Below, in pieces: positions 7,439-10,947 of a stretch of DNA of 10,947 nt. The position numbers and the translations under genes are program-made. Source of the DNA: Bacteroidales bacterium (lineage in GTDB: Bacteria; Bacteroidota; Bacteroidia; Bacteroidales; UBA932); the NCBI GenBank assembly GCA_009784635.1, contig WRBG01000053.1:1-10947 (forward strand), in the 5' to 3' direction. The notes beneath the pieces were generated by a model. The model searched no databases and was not told where the DNA came from. It was given only the letters and a program-made list of their open reading frames with translations. Every line of letters starts with the position of its first letter. Position 1 is the first letter of the stretch.

Positions 7439-7839
7439 ACAAATTGATTTTTATTGATTAATTTAGCTTGTCCTTCAATCACTGCATTGCCGTTACTGTC
7501 TATCAGCCGGCACTGTATAAGCCCCCGATGTTTGGCCGTATCCACCTCTAAGGCCTTAAAACAGGCCGTATATTTTTCGTTTACAAAGGCAGGAGCCAAA
7601 AACTTCATGTCTTGATACAGGTATATGGTGCCTTCTCCCGGCCACAGCGTCCCAAACACTTTGGAAAATACCGAAGCGGAGAACATGCCGTGGATAATCG
7701 GGCGGCCAAAGGGGGTTTTGGCCGCAAACTCCGGGTCTGTATGTATGGGATTGGCATCCCCGCTAATTAGGGCAAAGGCATTGACTTGGTCTTGCGTGAA
7801 CGTAGTTTCGTGGGTATAAGTATCGTCCTGTTTAATCAT
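7435..7839 (-). CDS. MaoC-like (R)-specific enoyl-CoA hydratase (PhaJ type)
   Basis: This 134-residue single hot-dog-fold protein has the same length as typical PhaJ enzymes, which interconvert crotonyl-CoA (or other 2-enoyl-CoA) and the (R)-3-hydroxyacyl-CoA. The hydratase-2 motif is clear: FALISGDANPIHTDPEFAA with the catalytic pair D28 and H33, then FGRPIIHGMFSAS (about 44-56). The motif and HGM are family hallmarks. It lies 19 bp after the thiolase stop and overlaps the reductase start by 4 bases (ATGA), so all three are one transcription unit. The R stereochemistry expected of this family matches the R product of FabG/PhaB reductases, which supports a joint pathway. Some MaoC-like proteins use other acyl chains, so chain length is inferred only from the thiolase neighbour. 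Confidence 0.92.
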   Translation of the reverse strand: MIKQDDTYTHETTFTQDQVNAFALISGDANPIHTDPEFAAKTPFGRPIIHGMFSASVFSKVFGTLWPGEGTIYLYQDMKFLAPAFVNEKYTACFKALEVDTAKHRGLIQCRLIDSNGNAVIEGQAKLINKNQFV

Positions 7840-7858
7840 CGCGTTGTTATTTATTGCG

Positions 7859-9064
7859 TTATCGTTTTAAAATAATGGCCGTTCCCATACCTCCGCCTAT
7901 GCACAGCGAGGCCAAACCGTATGGCCGGTTACTGCGTATCATTTCGTGAATCAGAGTTACGATGATACGGTTGCCCGAAGCCCCGATGGGATGCCCCAGC
8001 GCAATGGCGCCTCCGTTTACATTGGTTCTTTCTGCCATCCATTCCGGGCTTACCCCATGTTCGGAGCAAAGTTCTTTAACCACGCCTAAAGACTGGGCGG
8101 CAAAGGCTTCGTTCAATTCAATCAGAGACATGTCCGATAATTTCATACCGGCCTTTTTCAAGGCTTGACGAATGGCCGGAACAGGGCCCATGCCCATAAT
8201 TTGGGGGTCTACGCCTCCCTGCCCTACGGCCACAATCTCGGCCAAAGGGGTTAAGCGATACTTTTTCAAAGCCTCTTCCGACACCACCAGCAAGAAGGCA
8301 GCCCCGTCGTTAATGCCCGAAGCATTGCCTGCCGTTACCGTTCCCTCTTTACTAAAGGCAGGTTTTAAAGTCCCCAATTTTTCAAGGGTAGAAGCGCGGT
8401 TGGGGTATTCGTCCGTGTCAAAAACATAGGGATTCTTCTTGTCTGGAACTTCTACCGGCACGATTTCGTCTTTAAACTTGCCTCCCTCGATGGCTGCAAT
8501 GGCCTTTTGTTGCGAGTGGTAGGCAAAAGCGTCCTGTTCTTCGCGGCCAATCTGATATTTGACGGCAATGTTCTCGGCGGTCAATCCCATGTGATTACCT
8601 TGGAAAGCATCGGTCAGACCGTCGCAAATCATTAAATCCACAGCCTTGAAATCCCCCATCTTAACTCCGTTCCTAAGGGCTCCCGACACAAAAAATCCGG
8701 TATTGCTCATAGATTCGGTACCTCCCGCCAAAATCACCTCGGCTTCTCCGCTTTTGATAATCTGACAGGCCGTCATTACGGTCTTCATACCGCTCCCGCA
8801 TATCATATTCAGCCCCCATGCAGGCACTTCCTGTGGAATACCGGCTTGAATGGCCACTTGACGGGCTATCCCCTGTTTTTGTCCCGCCGATAAAATATTG
8901 CCCACAATCACTTCGTCAATGACAGCGGAATCAATGCCGGTAGACCCGATAATATCTTTAGCTACAACGGCTCCCAAAGAAGCCACGGATAGAGGGCTTA
9001 GACTGCCCATAAATTTTCCAATCGCCGTGCGCTTGGCAGCGGCTATAAATACTTTTTTCATCAT
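7859..9064 (-). CDS. Acetyl-CoA C-acetyltransferase (thiolase, AtoB/PhaA type)
   Basis: This 401-residue thiolase condenses two acetyl-CoA to acetoacetyl-CoA, or cleaves it. The nucleophilic cysteine is C89 in NMICGSGMK, the same position as in the well-studied Zoogloea enzyme. The other active-site signatures are NEAFAAQ, GGAIALGHPIGASG with H358, and CIGGGMG with C388. The full length and the NHMGLTAENIA segment fit the biosynthetic (short-chain) thiolase branch rather than long-chain FadA. Two adjacent ATG codons (9064 and 9061) could each be the start. Only 16 bp separate it from the truncated hydrolase upstream, and no TAnnTTTG element is seen in that gap, so transcription probably reads through from the promoter near 10045. 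The hydratase and reductase genes follow immediately. Confidence 0.96.
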   Translation of the reverse strand: MMKKVFIAAAKRTAIGKFMGSLSPLSVASLGAVVAKDIIGSTGIDSAVIDEVIVGNILSAGQKQGIARQVAIQAGIPQEVPAWGLNMICGSGMKTVMTACQIIKSGEAEVILAGGTESMSNTGFFVSGALRNGVKMGDFKAVDLMICDGLTDAFQGNHMGLTAENIAVKYQIGREEQDAFAYHSQQKAIAAIEGGKFKDEIVPVEVPDKKNPYVFDTDEYPNRASTLEKLGTLKPAFSKEGTVTAGNASGINDGAAFLLVVSEEALKKYRLTPLAEIVAVGQGGVDPQIMGMGPVPAIRQALKKAGMKLSDMSLIELNEAFAAQSLGVVKELCSEHGVSPEWMAERTNVNGGAIALGHPIGASGNRIIVTLIHEMIRSNRPYGLASLCIGGGMGTAIILKR

Positions 9065-9080
9065 TATTTGTTAGTTTAAA

Positions 9081-10025
9081 TCAATATTTTGCCATTTTAT
9101 TCTTAGTCCTCTTACAGGCAGTATCTACATAATAATCTATCCAGCCTTTTTCTATCCAAAGTTCGACGTCTGCATACAGGTAGTCGTAATGGGACATATT
9201 TCTTGAATCGGAGCCGGTTGCATCGTCCGCCCTGTTGCGCCATACGTCAAAAGGACTGATGCCGAATTTAACCCGGGGCTTAATGCCTTTTATGGTGTCG
9301 TTAAGCGCTTTAATCAATATATTGACGTTGTTGCGCCTCCAGTTGTTCTTGTCATAACGTCCAAAACCGTCTGCGGCATGGTATTTCATAAACGATTCCT
9401 CGTCGGGAAATTCTTCATACTTGATTTTGTATGGATAAAAATAGTTGTCAAAGTGAATGGCGTCCAAATCATAGCGCCTTACCACGTCTGCAACCACCTT
9501 TAAGGTATGCGCCCGCGATTCGGGATGCCCGGGGTCAAAATAAAGCCGACTGCCGTATTGGAGGAACAATTCCGGACGCTTAAAAAACAGATGTTCGGGA
9601 TGCAGCTGCTCGCCGGCGTTGGAGGTAACCCGATAAGGATTGAACCAAGCATGCAATTCCATTCCGCGCTTATGGCACTCATCAATCATAAATTGCAGAG
9701 GGTCCCAAACGGGGTCGGGGGCAATTCCCTGCTCGCCGGTAATAAAGCGGGACCAAGGCTCTATACTGTTCATGTAAAAGGCATCGGCCTGTGGGCGCAC
9801 CTGATAAATAACCACGTTTATTCCGGCGCGCCCAAACGAATCGAGCAAGGCTACATAATGCGTCCGCATCTGGTCGGGCGTCATGGTTTGGTATTGCCGG
9901 TTGTCTGCGGTGTGTACCCATGTGCCGCGAAATTCGCATTGGGGCGCTTGTGCCCTAAGCATCACCATGGCCACAGCCAAACACAGCAGACTGCCAAAAA
10001 CTCGAAACAAGATATTTTTCATCAT
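9081..10025 (-). CDS. GHL10 (DUF187/YngK-type) glycoside hydrolase, C-terminally truncated
   Basis: This 314-residue exported protein has a signal peptide (first ~26 residues: hydrophobic segment, then LRAQAPQ). It then matches the GHL10 barrel: FRGTWVHTADN (32-42), INVVIYQVRPQADAFY, EPWSRFITGEQG, a HKRGMELHAWFNPYR segment, and DAIHFDNYFYPY. GHL10 proteins are predicted glycosidases acting on cell-surface or wall glycans. Family similarity stops at GWIDYY (about 294-299), where homologues continue into a further PQxYW-type strand and the rest of the barrel. Here a short unrelated basic tail and a stop follow, with the thiolase start 16 bp on. N194 sits where I recall a second aspartate in the DDYFYP motif. 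The protein therefore lacks the last barrel strands and is likely inactive or a decaying gene. Its upstream region has a good promoter, so it is still likely transcribed. The start could be 10025 or 10022. Confidence 0.85.
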   Translation of the reverse strand: MMKNILFRVFGSLLCLAVAMVMLRAQAPQCEFRGTWVHTADNRQYQTMTPDQMRTHYVALLDSFGRAGINVVIYQVRPQADAFYMNSIEPWSRFITGEQGIAPDPVWDPLQFMIDECHKRGMELHAWFNPYRVTSNAGEQLHPEHLFFKRPELFLQYGSRLYFDPGHPESRAHTLKVVADVVRRYDLDAIHFDNYFYPYKIKYEEFPDEESFMKYHAADGFGRYDKNNWRRNNVNILIKALNDTIKGIKPRVKFGISPFDVWRNRADDATGSDSRNMSHYDYLYADVELWIEKGWIDYYVDTACKRTKNKMAKY

Positions 10026-10044
10026 GGTGATGGGTTTTGCCCTA

Positions 10045-10079
10045 CAAAGGTAACATAAATTGTATATTAAACTTACAAA
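10045..10079 (-). promoter_or_regulatory. Putative promoter for the hydrolase-thiolase-hydratase-reductase run
   Basis: On the minus strand TACCTTTG (10052 to 10045) matches the -7 consensus TAnnTTTG, and TTTG (10079 to 10076) lies 23 bases upstream as a possible -33 element. That spacing is at the long end of the accepted range. The inferred start near 10041 gives a leader of about 16 bases before the ATG at 10025. It is the only promoter-like match I found serving the four minus-strand genes. Confidence 0.6.
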
Positions 10080-10081
10080 TG

Positions 10082-10131
10082 CCGACTTTTCTCCAACAAT
10101 GTTGAAAATTTCATTTTATTTACCGACTTTT
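10082..10131. repeat. 9-bp direct repeat CCGACTTTT between divergent promoters
   Basis: CCGACTTTT occurs at 10082-10090 and again at 10123-10131, 41 bp apart start to start (about four helical turns). Both copies lie between the two putative -33 elements of the divergent transcription units. A role as a regulator-binding site is only a possibility. The surrounding 193-bp intergenic stretch (10026-10218) contains no gene. Confidence 0.4.
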
Positions 10132-10149
10132 ACTTATTGTTTAAAAGTT

Positions 10150-10184
10150 TTTGCATATCAATCAGTGTTTTTTTATTACATTTG
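10150..10184 (+). promoter_or_regulatory. Putative promoter for the acyl-CoA ligase gene
   Basis: TTTG at 10150-10153 and TACATTTG at 10177-10184 resemble the Bacteroidota -33 and -7 elements, separated by 23 bases. The predicted transcript start is near 10188, about 31 bases before the ATG at 10219. The -7 box and following bases (TACATTTGCG) are identical to those at 1899-1908. Confidence 0.6.
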
Positions 10185-10218
10185 CGCGTTCAAAACGAAA
10201 CTTCTTGGAAATTTGACC

Positions 10219-10947
10219 ATGATAACATCGCAACTCATCAATCCCAAAAGCATTGTAATTGTAGGAGGCTCAGAAGACATCCATAAACCCGGCGGTAAGG
10301 TGATTAAAAACCTCTTGGAGCATCGCTACGGAGGTAAACTGTATGTGGTCAATCCCAAGGCAGATACCATTCAAGGCCTCCCCTGCTACCGTCATGTGGA
10401 CGATTTGCCGCCCACCGATATGGCCATTATTTCGCTCCCCGCGGCGCTCTGCCCCGCGGCGGTGGAAACCTTGTGCAGCCAAAAGGAAACCAAAGCGTTC
10501 ATTATTTTTTCTGCCGGCTTTCACGAGGAAAGTCCGGAGGGCGCTCGCTTGGAGGCCCGAATCGTGGAATCGGTAAACAGGGCGGGCGCCGCGCTCATCG
10601 GCCCCAACTGTATCGGCGTTATGAACCGGCACTACGCCGGCGTCTTTACCCGGCCCATTCCCCCTTTTTCTCCCACCGGCGTTGACCTTATTTCCGGCTC
10701 CGGCGCCACGGCCCTCTTTATTGTAGACGCCGCCATGCAAAACGGAATCACCTTTGCCAATGTGTTTTCTGTGGGTAACAGCGCGCAAATGGGCGTAGAG
10801 GATGTGTTGCGGGAACTTGACCTGCAATATGTAGCAGGAGAAAGCGCGGCGGTCAAACTGTTATACATCGAGAGCATTAACAAGCCCCGGCTTTTGTTAA
10901 AACACGCAGCGTCTTTAGTCCGCAAAGGAGTGCGGATTGCTGCCATC
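10219..10947 (+). CDS. NDP-forming acyl-CoA (acetate-CoA) ligase, N-terminal part (3' partial)
   Basis: The frame from the ATG at 10219 stays open for 243 codons to the window edge, so the 3' end is missing. Residues about 1-135 are a CoA-binding Rossmann domain (MITSQLINPKSIVIVGGSED, then GGKVIKNLLEH, YVVNPKADTIQGLPCY, SAGFHE and GPNCIGVMN). From about 145 a succinyl-CoA-ligase-like domain begins (LISGSGATALFIVDAA, SVGNSAQMGVEDVL, VKLLYIESINKPR). This order fits the ADP-forming acetyl-CoA synthetase superfamily, which converts acyl-CoA, ADP and phosphate to free acid, ATP and CoA in fermenting microbes. The phosphohistidine motif (SHTG-type) would lie just beyond the window. Several antisense frames here are shadows. 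It is divergent from the thiolase run, which suggests but does not prove a shared acyl-CoA role. A protein acetyltransferase fusion (Pat-type) cannot be excluded without the C-terminus. Confidence 0.9.
   Translation, partial: MITSQLINPKSIVIVGGSEDIHKPGGKVIKNLLEHRYGGKLYVVNPKADTIQGLPCYRHVDDLPPTDMAIISLPAALCPAAVETLCSQKETKAFIIFSAGFHEESPEGARLEARIVESVNRAGAALIGPNCIGVMNRHYAGVFTRPIPPFSPTGVDLISGSGATALFIVDAAMQNGITFANVFSVGNSAQMGVEDVLRELDLQYVAGESAAVKLLYIESINKPRLLLKHAASLVRKGVRIAAI

Noticed and set aside
9507..10058. 183-codon plus-strand open frame opposite the GHL10 gene
   Set aside because: It lies antisense to a clear signal peptide and barrel motifs and shows no family signature of its own.
10094..10104. 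Small inverted repeat CAAC-AAT-GTTG in the divergent region
   Set aside because: Only four base pairs with mismatches outside; too weak to call a hairpin or operator.
10441..10700. Locally higher G+C in the ligase gene than in the SusCD region, as a sign of transfer
   Set aside because: The rise is local (about 63% over 10441-10500) and falls within normal gene-to-gene variation; no mobile-element boundary, integrase or tRNA site is visible.
10270..10827. 185-codon open frame on the minus strand inside the ligase gene
   Set aside because: The plus-strand frame from 10219 encodes a clear CoA-binding and succinyl-CoA-ligase-like protein through this whole stretch; the antisense frame is low in recognisable motifs and results from the codon pattern.

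Overview
The window looks like a chromosomal segment of a Bacteroidota (Bacteroidales-type) bacterium. The signs are a SusC/SusD outer-membrane pair, BACON domains on a surface lipoprotein, A/T-rich leaders instead of strong Shine-Dalgarno sites, and several matches to the Bacteroidota -7 promoter element TAnnTTTG. Nothing identifies a mobile element, RNA gene or CRISPR array. Coding density is high; the only sizeable gaps are 160 bp (1793-1952) and 193 bp (10026-10218).

Layout. (1) 2-1792, plus strand: the 3' end of a SusC/RagA TonB-dependent transporter followed by its SusD/RagB lipoprotein, closed by a clear intrinsic terminator. (2) 1953-2621, plus: a small exported protein of unknown function with its own promoter. 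(3) 2624-4501, minus: a lipoprotein with two BACON domains, an FN3-like domain and an M64 (IgA-peptidase family) zinc metalloprotease domain. (4) 4540-6701, plus: a two-gene unit of a B12-binding-type radical SAM protein with a DUF4080-like tail and a DUF2461 protein. (5) 10025 down to 6698, minus: a four-gene run starting with a 3'-truncated GHL10-type glycoside hydrolase, then thiolase, MaoC/PhaJ-type hydratase and FabG/PhaB-type reductase. (6) 10219 onward, plus: the N-terminal part of an NDP-forming acyl-CoA (acetate-CoA) ligase running off the window.

How the genes may work together. The SusCD pair takes up an unknown ligand at the outer membrane; the neighbouring exported protein and M64 protease suggest a cell-surface, perhaps protein- or glycoprotein-directed, setting. 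Thiolase, reductase and hydratase together give acetyl-CoA to acetoacetyl-CoA to 3-hydroxybutyryl-CoA to crotonyl-CoA, or the reverse, with R stereochemistry. The divergent ligase could interconvert acyl-CoA and free acid with ATP formation. No PHA synthase and no crotonyl-CoA reductase are visible, so the end product is open.

The points most worth a second look are: the back-to-back promoters at 4517-4534, where the radical SAM mRNA may be leaderless; the truncated hydrolase immediately upstream of the thiolase operon; the R-specific C4 module facing an acyl-CoA ligase across a 193-bp region that carries a 9-bp direct repeat; and the six-residue HEGGGH zinc motif of the M64 protease. I see no convincing evidence of a wholly new system.
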